From Chloroflexi bacterium RBG_16_70_13 (GTDB taxonomy: Bacteria > Chloroflexota > Limnocylindria > Limnocylindrales > CSP1-4): DNA of 6,235 nucleotides. The stretch is taken from positions 5,926 to 12,160 of the forward strand of contig MGOD01000025.1 in NCBI GenBank assembly GCA_001795245.1. Reading direction: 5' to 3'. The position numbers and the translations under genes were made by a program. Of the stretch, positions 1-6,235 are shown piece by piece (position 1 is the first letter of the stretch; every line of letters begins with the position of its first letter). Below the pieces are notes generated by a model. That model was not told the DNA's origin. It searched no databases and saw only the letters and a list, made by a program, of their open reading frames with translations.

Positions 1-774
1 CACGCCGATCGACCAGCTGCCGGTCTGGGCTGCGGCTTCGTGGACCCCGGCCCCGGAGCCGCCAGCAGCCGCGAAGACGATGTCGACGCCGCTATCGTAC
101 ATCCCGAGCGCGGCCTCCTTGCCGTGCGGCGGATCGCCGAAGCCGGACATGTCGGGCGGCTGGCTGAGGTACGTGACCTGGACCTTGGCGTCGGGATTGA
201 CGTGCCCAACGCCGGCCGTGAAGCCGGCCTCGAACTTCTGGATCAGCGGGATCTTGACCGCGCCGATGAACCCGACCTTGTCCGTGGCGGTCTTCAGTCC
301 GGCGGCGGCTCCGACAAGGAATGAGCCCTCGTGCTCGGCGAAGAGGATCCCATAGACGTTCGATGCCTCGACCGTGCCGTCGTCGACGATGGCGAAGAAG
401 GTGTTCGGGTACTCGGCTGCCACGATCGTCAGTGGCCCAGCGTAGGTGAAGCCAACGGCGATGATGGCGTCATAGCCACTCGAGGCGAGGAGGCGGAGGC
501 GCTCGGTGCGGTCGTCGTCGGTGTCGTCCGGCCTCGCCGTGACTTCCTTGAGCTCGACGTGCCCTTCGTCCGTCCACGTCTTCGCGCCGTTGTAGGCAAG
601 ATCGTTGAAGCCGCCGTCGCCACGCCCCGAGATGTCGTAGGCGATCGCGACTCGATCGACGCCAGGCGGTGTCATGCCGGGGAGCGTCGTCGAACCGGAC
701 TGCTCAGTGCAGGCGACGAGGGTGGCGGCAGCAGCGGCGGCCATGACGACGATCGACAGGCGTCGGAGGTGCAT
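1..774 (-). CDS. BMP-family (PnrA/Med-like) ABC transporter substrate-binding lipoprotein, 3'-truncated by window edge
   Basis: The visible 258 residues are the N-terminal part of a periplasmic or surface lipoprotein that should deliver a ligand to an ABC importer. In this family the best-known ligands are purine and pyrimidine nucleosides. It starts with a basic MHLRR segment, a hydrophobic Ala-rich stretch and a lipobox (LVAC, Cys22), so it is a probable signal peptidase II substrate anchored at Cys22. Family landmarks follow in order: GDGGFND near 52-58, a FAIVDD strand at 127-132, EHEGSFLVGAAAG at 147-159, GFIGAVKIPLIQKF at 168-181, and the AAAGGSGAGV loop at 235-244. The ATG at 774 is chosen because it gives a complete signal peptide; the ribosome site before it is weak (GGCGGT). 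The frame is open to position 1, and roughly the last quarter to third is missing. Permease and ATPase genes probably follow to the left. Family assignment is firm; nucleoside specificity is inferred from family and neighbours. Confidence 0.9.
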   Translation of the reverse strand, partial: MHLRRLSIVVMAAAAAATLVACTEQSGSTTLPGMTPPGVDRVAIAYDISGRGDGGFNDLAYNGAKTWTDEGHVELKEVTARPDDTDDDRTERLRLLASSGYDAIIAVGFTYAGPLTIVAAEYPNTFFAIVDDGTVEASNVYGILFAEHEGSFLVGAAAGLKTATDKVGFIGAVKIPLIQKFEAGFTAGVGHVNPDAKVQVTYLSQPPDMSGFGDPPHGKEAALGMYDSGVDIVFAAAGGSGAGVHEAAAQTGSWSIGV

Positions 775-787
775 ACCGCCACGGTAT
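773..787. promoter_or_regulatory. Inverted repeat in divergent spacer, candidate operator
   Basis: ATACCG-CCA-CGGTAT is a perfect 6-bp inverted repeat with a 3-bp spacer. It lies in the 47-bp gap between the divergent lipoprotein and ribokinase starts, and its left arm runs into the lipoprotein start codon. A repressor bound here would cover the translation start of one gene and lie about 35 bp upstream of the other start. It could instead be a small hairpin in either leader. The symmetry is directly visible; any regulatory role is inference. Confidence 0.35.
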
Positions 788-808
788 CGTGTCCCGGGTC
801 GAGCGATC

Positions 809-819
809 GGAGGAGGTGA
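809..819 (+). promoter_or_regulatory. Strong ribosome binding site that sets the ribokinase start at GTG 822
   Basis: GGAGGAGGTGA contains AGGAGGTGA, a full-length match to the usual 16S anti-Shine-Dalgarno sequence. AGGAGG ends at 816, five bases before the GTG at 822. An upstream in-frame GTG at 789 would place this site inside the coding region, and that start has no comparable site of its own. This argues for 822. Confidence 0.75.
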
Positions 820-821
820 GC

Positions 822-1763
822 GTGGGCACGGGGTCGGGCCGGCCGCCGGCGGTCGCCGTCGTCGGGAGCATGAACATCGACCTCATCGCGTACGCCCGGC
901 GGGCACCGGGTCCGGGCGAGACCGTCATCGGCGAGCGCTTCCAGTCGGGCTTCGGGGGCAAGGGCGCCAACCAGGCCGTGATGGCGCGCCTGCTCGGGGC
1001 CGACGTGTCGTTCGTCGGGGCGCTCGGCGATGACCTCTACGCGACGATGACCCTGGAGAACTTCGCCCGGCTGGGCGTGGATGCCTCGGGGGTGATGCGC
1101 GTGCCCGGATCGAGCGGCGTGGCGCCGATCTGGGTCGAGGCCGACGGGACGAACCGGATCATCGTCGTGTCCGGTGCCAACGATCTCGTCACCGCCGACC
1201 ACGCGGCCGCGGCTGTCGCCGCCATGGCGCGCGTCGACGTGGCCGTCGGGCAGTTCGAGATCCCCCAGGCCGTGACGGCGGCGGGATTCGCCGCGGCCCG
1301 GGCGCGCGGCGCCGTGACGATCCTCAATCCGGCCCCGGCGGCGACGATCCTGCCGGCCCTCCTGGCCGTGACGGACTGGTTGATCCCGAACGAGGTCGAG
1401 TTCGGGATGATCGCCGGAACCGGCGACGACCCGTCGGACGAGGCGTTCACCGCGTTCGCCGCCCGGACCGAGGCTCGTCTCGTGGTGCCCCTGGGGTCCC
1501 GCGGCGCCGCCCTCGTCGGCGGCGATGGGACGGTGACGCGCGTGCCGGCCGAGCCCGTGACCGCGATCGACACGACCGGCGCCGGCGACGCCTTCGTGGG
1601 GGCCTTGTCGGTGGGCCTGGCCCTCGGCCTGCCCGAGCTCACTGCCGTTCGGCTCGGGATCGCCTGCGCCTCGGACAGCGTCACCCGACCGGGCACCCAG
1701 ACCTCGTTTCCCGATGCCGAGCGATCGTCGGCTCTGCTTGACGAGGTCCGCGGGCGAGGTTGA
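822..1763 (+). CDS. rbsK: PfkB-family sugar kinase, probably ribokinase
   Basis: A cytoplasmic kinase expected to convert D-ribose plus ATP to ribose 5-phosphate. From GTG 822 it is 313 residues, the normal ribokinase length. Visible motifs are the sugar-binding start GSMNIDLI (15-22, Asp20), the first PfkB signature GGKGANQA (45-52), VGQFEIP (142-148, with the Glu that contacts ribose in ribokinases), NPAPA (169-173), LIPNEVE (187-193), the nucleotide loop LGSRGA (224-229), and DTTGAGDAF (250-258) with Asp256 as catalytic base. GGKGAN, NPAPA and IPNEVE together favour ribokinase over fructokinase or adenosine kinase, although 2-deoxyribose or a related pentose is possible. It diverges from a nucleoside-type binding protein and converges on a nucleobase permease, so a role in salvaging ribose from imported nucleosides is likely. 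That role is inferred, not shown. An upstream GTG at 789 would add 11 residues that match no family feature. Confidence 0.9.
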   Translation: MGTGSGRPPAVAVVGSMNIDLIAYARRAPGPGETVIGERFQSGFGGKGANQAVMARLLGADVSFVGALGDDLYATMTLENFARLGVDASGVMRVPGSSGVAPIWVEADGTNRIIVVSGANDLVTADHAAAAVAAMARVDVAVGQFEIPQAVTAAGFAAARARGAVTILNPAPAATILPALLAVTDWLIPNEVEFGMIAGTGDDPSDEAFTAFAARTEARLVVPLGSRGAALVGGDGTVTRVPAEPVTAIDTTGAGDAFVGALSVGLALGLPELTAVRLGIACASDSVTRPGTQTSFPDAERSSALLDEVRGRG

Positions 1764-1781
1764 GCTCAAGGGCCCCGACAG

Positions 1782-1814
1782 CGTGAGGCCCCTCCGCGTG
1801 TGAGGGGCCTCACG
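1782..1814. terminator. Perfect 12-bp hairpin between convergent genes, probable bidirectional terminator
   Basis: CGTGAGGCCCCT (1782-1793) pairs perfectly with AGGGGCCTCACG (1803-1814) around a 9-base loop. The hairpin begins 19 bases after the ribokinase stop and lies in the 90-bp gap facing the permease stop, where transcription from both sides should end. There is no T-tract on either side, so it is either a tract-less terminator, as is common in GC-rich bacteria, or an RNA 3'-end stabiliser. The stem is certain; the role is inferred from its strength and position. Confidence 0.7.
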
Positions 1815-1830
1815 AGCATCGTCGCAGGGT

Positions 1831-1845
1831 CCGGGCGTGGCCCGG
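1831..1845 (-). terminator. Second hairpin, just past the permease stop
   Basis: CCGGGC-GTG-GCCCGG is a perfect 6-bp stem with a 3-base loop, starting 8 bases beyond the permease stop codon on the minus strand. Together with the larger hairpin at 1782-1814 it forms a tandem pair for the leftward transcript. It has no T-tract. The assignment as terminator or 3'-end structure rests on position. Confidence 0.45.
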
Positions 1846-1853
1846 TCGCCAGC

Positions 1854-3431
1854 TCAGGCGACGGGCTGTCCGGCGACCTCGGAACGGGCGACCTCCCGGG
1901 ACGGGATGAATCGCTCGAGCCCGAAGTAGACGACGAAGGCGACAACGAGGCCGGCGACCCAGCTGTAGTCGTAGACGCCCTTGAGAAGCGGAACGTACCC
2001 GTCGACCGGGAACGGACCGGCGCCGGGTGCGCTGTGGGCGCCGGCGAGCGCGATGAACGCGCCGACGGCGAGGGCCACGACGGCCTTCCAGTTCCAACCG
2101 CTCGCATAGCGGTACATCCCGTTGGCCTTGTAGAGGTCGGCGAGATGGAGGCTCGTCCGGCGGACCAGCCAGTAGTCGGCGATGAGGACGCCGGCGATGG
2201 CGCCGGTCGCGCCGCCGTAGAAGGCAAGCCAGGTGAAGATGTACAGGTCGGAGCTGGCCAGGAGCATCCAGGGCTGGATGAGGATGCCGATGACGCCGGT
2301 GATCAGGCCGCCGGTGCGGAAGCTGATCCTCGACGGCCAGACGTTCGAGAAGTCGTAGGACGGGCTCACGACGTTTGCCGCGATGTTCGTCGACAGCGTT
2401 GCGACCGCGAGGGTGAACATGGCCAGGATGAGCAGGATCGCGTTGTCGAGCTTGGCGGCCAGGTCAACGGGATTCCAGATCGCGCTGCCGTAGACGATGA
2501 CCGTGGCCGACGTCGTCAGGACCCCGACGAGGGGGAAGAGGGTCATGGTGGTCGGCAGGCCGAGTGCCTGGCCGTAGGCCTGCTCGCGCTGGCTCCGCCC
2601 GAACCGGGTGAAGTCAGGCATGTTGAGCGACAGCGTGGACCAGAACGCGATCATGCCCATCAGCGAGATCGGGAAGATCGCCCAGAATTCGGGGCCCCAG
2701 CCGAGCTTGCCGGGCTCGTTGACGATGGGCCCGAGGCCGCCGGCCTGGAAGACCATGAAGAGCAGCAGGCCCACGAAGACGGCGATCAGGAACGGGGCGG
2801 CCCAGTTCTCGAACCGCTTGACCGCTTCCATCCCGCGCAGGATGACGAGGATGTTGATCGCCCAGAAGACGGCGAAGCTCAGCCACAGTGTCCAGGGCTG
2901 CGGATCACCGAAGCCGATCGCAAACTTGTCGGCGGTCGCCCACCAGCTGTCCGCCCCGAGGAGGGCGGTGAAGAGGGCGAACACCGCGCCGCCGCCGATC
3001 CAGGTCTGGATCCCGAACCAGCCGCAGGCCACGCCGGCCCGGATGAGGGCCGGGAGGTTCGCGCCGAAGACGCCGAACGCGGCGCGCGCAAATACCGGGT
3101 ACGGGATCCCGTACTTCGTGCCAGCGTGGCTGATGAGGAGCATCGGGACGAGCACGATGACGTTCGCCAGCCCGATCGTGATGATCGCCTGGTACCAGGC
3201 CATGCCCTGATCCACGAGGCCCGACGCCAGCAGCCAGCTCGGGATGTTGATCGACATCCCGACCCACAGGGCCAGGTAGTTGTAGGTCGTCCAGGTGCGC
3301 CTGGTGATCGGGACCGGGGCCAGGTCCGCGTTGTGGAGTCTCGGGTCGTCGAGCGCGGCGTCCGCCTCGGGCGTCAGCTCATGTCGTCCATCGGGAAGGA
3401 CGATCTCCCCGTCGAATGTTCGGGCCGTCAT
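1854..3431 (-). CDS. NCS1-family nucleobase/hydantoin:cation symporter
   Basis: A 525-residue inner-membrane permease of the nucleobase:cation symporter-1 family (Mhp1, PucI, cytosine and allantoin permeases) with about 12 hydrophobic segments from roughly residue 50 to 506 and soluble ends. Family hallmarks are WVGMSINIPSW (56-66), SHAGTKYGIPYPVFAR (101-116), CGWFGIQTWIGG (137-148), FWSTLSLNMPDFTRFGRSQ (263-281) and STNIAANVVSPSYDFSNV (347-364). Trp138 and Gln142 have the W-x3-Q spacing of the Mhp1 ligand site, Trp264 matches its second stacking Trp, and the TNIAAN Asn residues fall where Mhp1 has its ligand-contacting Asn. The start is set by GGAGG six bases before ATG 3431. Its divergent partners are the two pyrimidine ring-degrading enzymes, so uracil, thymine, dihydropyrimidine or hydantoin is the likely cargo. 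Allantoin or cytosine cannot be excluded from sequence alone. Confidence 0.92.
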   Translation of the reverse strand: MTARTFDGEIVLPDGRHELTPEADAALDDPRLHNADLAPVPITRRTWTTYNYLALWVGMSINIPSWLLASGLVDQGMAWYQAIITIGLANVIVLVPMLLISHAGTKYGIPYPVFARAAFGVFGANLPALIRAGVACGWFGIQTWIGGGAVFALFTALLGADSWWATADKFAIGFGDPQPWTLWLSFAVFWAINILVILRGMEAVKRFENWAAPFLIAVFVGLLLFMVFQAGGLGPIVNEPGKLGWGPEFWAIFPISLMGMIAFWSTLSLNMPDFTRFGRSQREQAYGQALGLPTTMTLFPLVGVLTTSATVIVYGSAIWNPVDLAAKLDNAILLILAMFTLAVATLSTNIAANVVSPSYDFSNVWPSRISFRTGGLITGVIGILIQPWMLLASSDLYIFTWLAFYGGATGAIAGVLIADYWLVRRTSLHLADLYKANGMYRYASGWNWKAVVALAVGAFIALAGAHSAPGAGPFPVDGYVPLLKGVYDYSWVAGLVVAFVVYFGLERFIPSREVARSEVAGQPVA

Positions 3432-3487
3432 AGCCTCCCTCCATGGAGTCCGGGCCGCGCGCAGGTTGCGCGACGGCGATGGATCAT
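3428..3487 (-). CDS. Possible 19-residue upstream ORF overlapping the permease start (speculative)
   Basis: On the minus strand an ATG at 3487 opens a 19-codon frame reading MIHRRRATCARPGLHGGRL. Its TGA overlaps the permease ATG in an ATGA arrangement, the classic geometry for translational coupling or a leader peptide. It is Arg-rich and its middle is covered by the hairpin at 3454-3477. It has no clear ribosome site of its own (ACGGCGC precedes the ATG), and an in-frame GTG lies further upstream. In GC-rich DNA such an overlap can occur by chance, so this is only a candidate. Confidence 0.15.
   Translation of the reverse strand: MIHRRRATCARPGLHGGRL
3454..3477 (-). promoter_or_regulatory. 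Leader hairpin just upstream of permease ribosome site
   Basis: GCCG-CGCGC (3454-3462) pairs with GCGCG-A-CGGC (3468-3477): nine base pairs with one bulged base and a 5-base loop. In the minus-strand leader it ends about 12 bases before the GGAGG site, close enough to influence ribosome loading. The structure is visible; function is a guess, and GC-rich stems are common by chance. Confidence 0.25.
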
Positions 3488-3641
3488 GCGCCGTGGGACG
3501 TGTGGATGGTTCGTCTCCTCAAGCCGCCTCCTCACGGTTCTCGGACCAGGCGAAGCGCCGCGTCATGAGGCGGCCGCATCCGTCGCCTCGAGCGCGCGTT
3601 CGGGAATCGCGACGCCTCCCGCCGATGCTTCCTCCATGATG

Positions 3642-3659
3642 CACAGCCGCGGGGCTGTG
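3642..3659. promoter_or_regulatory. 18-bp inverted repeat, candidate operator
   Basis: CACAGCC-GCGG-GGCTGTG is a perfect 7-bp inverted repeat with a 4-bp centre, about 210 bp from the permease start and 320 bp from the ureidopropionase start. It is less purely G/C than its surroundings, and its TGTG/CACA outer ends resemble dyad sites for helix-turn-helix dimers. It could serve a regulator acting on both directions. No cognate regulator gene is visible in the window, so this is inference. Confidence 0.35.
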
Positions 3660-3707
3660 AACAGGCCCATACCTCGCCAGCCGTGGACGGCCCGGAGCAG
3701 ACCATGC

Positions 3708-3756
3708 CTCGGCGGCGGGTGATGGCCGATTGAACCACCCCGCGTCGGCCGCCGAG
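3708..3756. promoter_or_regulatory. Extended imperfect stem-loop in the divergent region
   Basis: CTCGGCGGC (3708-3716) pairs with GCCGCCGAG (3748-3756), and directly inside it GGGTG (3717-3721) pairs with CACCC (3736-3740). The result is 14 base pairs interrupted by a one-sided 7-base bulge, with a 14-base loop. It would sit in the leader of the rightward operon if transcription starts upstream of it. A structured leader is possible; chance pairing in GC-rich DNA is the alternative. Confidence 0.22.
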
Positions 3757-3922
3757 AGGGCCGCAGGTCCCGATTCGGGCGGCCGTTCGGGCCCCCGTGC
3801 TGGCCTCGCGACTCGGATCGCCCAATCCTCGCCTGAAGGCGGTCCGGCCCGCCCGTCGTTTCGTGGCTTCCGGCCCATGCTCGCCGCGAGGAGTCGGGCC
3901 AGCCTTGATCGATCGAGCCCAC

Positions 3923-3940
3923 GCGGCCGTGAGCGGCCGC
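3923..3940 (+). promoter_or_regulatory. GC-rich hairpin in the pydC leader
   Basis: GCGGCC-GTGAGC-GGCCGC is a perfect 6-bp stem ending 23 bases before the AGGAGGT ribosome site of the ureidopropionase gene. It may be a leader hairpin or simply a NotI-like GC palindrome. Low weight. Confidence 0.18.
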
Positions 3941-3978
3941 CTCGAACGGCGTCCCCAAGCGGCAGGAGGTATCCGACC

Positions 3979-4827
3979 ATGCCCCGTATCGTGCGGGCGG
4001 CCCTGCTCCAGGCGACCTGGACGGGCGACAAGGAATCGATGATCCAGAAGCACGAGGAGTACGCCCGCAAGGCCGCCGCCCAGGGCGCCCGGGTGATGTG
4101 CTTCCAGGAGCTCTTCTATGGGCCGTACTTCTGCCAGGTGCAGGACGCCCAGTTCTACGCCTACACGGAGCTGATCCCCGACGGCCCCACGACGAAGCGG
4201 ATGCGGGCCCTCGCCCGCGAGACCGGCATGGTTCTCATCGTCCCGATGTACGAGCAGGACGAGCGCACGACCGGCATCTACTACAACACGGCCGCCGTCA
4301 TCGATTCCGACGGGACGTACCTCGGCAAGTACCGCAAGACCCACATCCCCCACGTCAAGGGCTTCTGGGAGAAGTTCTACTTCCGGCCCGGCAACCTGGG
4401 CTACCCGGTCTTCGAGACCGCGGTCGGCAAGATCGGCGTCTACATCTGCTACGACCGGCACTTCCCCGAAGGCGCCCGGGCCCTGGGCCTGAACGGCGCC
4501 GAGCTCGTGTTCATCCCGTCGGCCACCAGCCGCGGCCTGTCCGAGTACCTGTGGCGGGTCGAGCAGGTCAGCCACGCCCTGGCCAACGGCTACTTCGTCG
4601 GCACGATCAACCGGGTCGGCATCGAGCCGCTCGGCGACGACGACTTCTACGGCCAGAGCTACTTCGTCGACCCGCGCGGCCAGTTCATCGGGGCCGTCGG
4701 CGACCCGCATGAGGAGGAGCTGATCGTCCGCGACCTCGACCTGGACATGGTCCAGGAGGTCCGCCAGACGTGGCAGTTCTACCGCGATCGCCGTCCCGAG
4801 ATGTACGCCGACCTCGTCCATCCGTAG
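3979..4827 (+). CDS. pydC: Beta-ureidopropionase (N-carbamoyl-beta-alanine amidohydrolase), nitrilase superfamily
   Basis: A cytoplasmic carbon-nitrogen hydrolase of 282 residues, expected to split N-carbamoyl-beta-alanine (and the 2-methyl form from thymine) into the beta-amino acid, ammonia and CO2, the last step of reductive pyrimidine breakdown. The catalytic set is visible: Glu44 in CFQELFYGPYF, Lys120 in KYRKTHIPH, a second Glu131 in FWEKFYF, and nucleophile Cys157 in VYICYDRHFPEG. The segments FRPGNLGYPVFET, IPSATSRGLSEYLW and GDDDFYGQSYFVDPRGQF match the bacterial ureidopropionase-like branch. The ATG at 3979 has AGGAGGT eight bases upstream. The frame stays open back to 3730, but those 83 residues are Arg/Pro-rich and belong to no domain. 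Linkage to dihydropyrimidinase 77 bp downstream supports the role. An N-carbamoyl-D-amino acid or carbamoylputrescine amidohydrolase is the main alternative. Confidence 0.9.
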   Translation: MPRIVRAALLQATWTGDKESMIQKHEEYARKAAAQGARVMCFQELFYGPYFCQVQDAQFYAYTELIPDGPTTKRMRALARETGMVLIVPMYEQDERTTGIYYNTAAVIDSDGTYLGKYRKTHIPHVKGFWEKFYFRPGNLGYPVFETAVGKIGVYICYDRHFPEGARALGLNGAELVFIPSATSRGLSEYLWRVEQVSHALANGYFVGTINRVGIEPLGDDDFYGQSYFVDPRGQFIGAVGDPHEEELIVRDLDLDMVQEVRQTWQFYRDRRPEMYADLVHP

Positions 4828-4842
4828 GTTCCGCGCAAGGTG

Positions 4843-4872
4843 GCGCCGGGGTCCGCCGTAGGCACCCGGCGC
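4843..4872 (+). other. Intergenic hairpin between pydC and hydA
   Basis: GCGCCGGG (4843-4850) pairs perfectly with CCCGGCGC (4865-4872) across a 14-base loop within the 77-bp gap between the two catabolic genes. No T-tract follows, and the hydA ribosome site lies about 20 bases downstream. It may be a partial terminator or RNA-processing site that tunes expression within the operon, or may have no role. Confidence 0.25.
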
Positions 4873-4904
4873 GACCGGACATCCGCGTCCCTGAGGAGGA
4901 GCAC

Positions 4905-6235
<1,331 letters not shown>

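Larger units (their letters stand above)
3432..3978. other. 547-bp divergent non-coding region between permease and pyrimidine-catabolic operon
   Basis: This gap separates the permease start from the beta-ureidopropionase start and must carry the promoters for both directions. I find no convincing gene: the frames that cross it are Arg/Pro/Ser-rich, lack ribosome sites and extend from antisense frames of the neighbours. I also find no tRNA-like fold and no clear -10/-35 pair. It holds several perfect inverted repeats, listed separately, and the two ribosome sites at its ends (GGAGG at 3438-3442 on minus, AGGAGGT at 3964-3970 on plus). Its length suggests long leaders or a regulator-binding region. 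Confidence 0.6.

Noticed and set aside
672..1769. A 365-codon minus-strand open frame opposite the ribokinase
   Set aside because: It overlaps both the ribokinase and the lipoprotein N-terminus in the wrong frame and is Arg/Gly/His-rich without any family signature.
3099..3114. Perfect 16-bp palindrome GTACGGGATCCCGTAC
   Set aside because: It lies inside the permease where it encodes the conserved KYGIPY motif, so coding constraint and codon preference explain it.
3439..3448. Palindrome CTCCATGGAG next to the permease ribosome site
   Set aside because: At ten bases, with one arm being the GGAGG site itself, the symmetry is too short to claim an operator.
1800..3722. A 640-codon plus-strand open frame opposite the permease
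   Set aside because: It is antisense to a full NCS1 permease with all family motifs, is rich in Asp/Glu/Arg/Gly with no domain, and has no ribosome site. It is a typical GC-rich shadow frame.
3486..3722. A 78-codon plus-strand frame in the divergent region (ATG at 3486)
   Set aside because: There is no ribosome site, it is Ser/Arg/Ala-rich with no recognisable fold, and it is the tail of the antisense frame opposite the permease.
3730..3978. An 83-residue N-terminal extension of pydC from a TTG at 3730
   Set aside because: The extension is Arg/Pro/Ser-rich, has no ribosome site and no counterpart in the family. The ATG at 3979 has an AGGAGGT site at good spacing, and MPRIVRAALLQ is a normal nitrilase-fold start.
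3532..4821. A 429-codon minus-strand open frame opposite pydC
   Set aside because: It covers a ureidopropionase with an intact catalytic set, its composition is Val/Asp/Arg-biased, and no domain is recognisable. It is a shadow frame.

Overview
This is a GC-rich bacterial window with five genes, four of them clearly assignable to uptake and breakdown of nucleosides and pyrimidine bases. The strong GGAGG-type ribosome sites, the GC-saturated third codon positions and the protein style fit a high-GC group such as Actinomycetota or high-GC Chloroflexota. No marker gene is present, so the phylum is a guess.

Layout, left to right: (1) positions 1-774, minus strand, hold the start of a BMP-family (PnrA/Med-like) substrate-binding lipoprotein for an ABC importer, cut by the left edge. 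(2) A 47-bp divergent spacer contains a perfect inverted repeat and the ribosome site of (3) a PfkB-family ribokinase on the plus strand, 822-1763. (4) A 90-bp convergent spacer carries two perfect hairpins, probably terminators. (5) An NCS1-family nucleobase permease lies on the minus strand, 1854-3431. (6) A 547-bp divergent non-coding region, 3432-3978, has several inverted repeats and a possible small upstream reading frame that overlaps the permease start. (7) A nitrilase-superfamily beta-ureidopropionase (3979-4827) and a dihydropyrimidinase (4905 to the right edge, cut near its C-terminus) run on the plus strand as a probable operon.

How the genes fit together (inference from families and position): the BMP system would import nucleosides and the NCS1 permease would import free bases or their reduced or hydantoin-like analogues. 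Ribokinase would capture ribose freed from nucleosides. Dihydropyrimidinase would open the dihydrouracil or dihydrothymine ring, and beta-ureidopropionase would release ammonia, CO2 and a beta-amino acid. The first enzyme of the reductive route (dihydropyrimidine dehydrogenase), a nucleoside hydrolase and the ABC permease/ATPase genes are not in the window and would be expected nearby.

I see no rRNA, tRNA, CRISPR array, insertion sequence or phage gene. Nothing here looks like a wholly new system. The items most worth a second look are the regulatory architecture of the two divergent spacers and the linkage of nucleoside import and ribose kinase to reductive pyrimidine catabolism.
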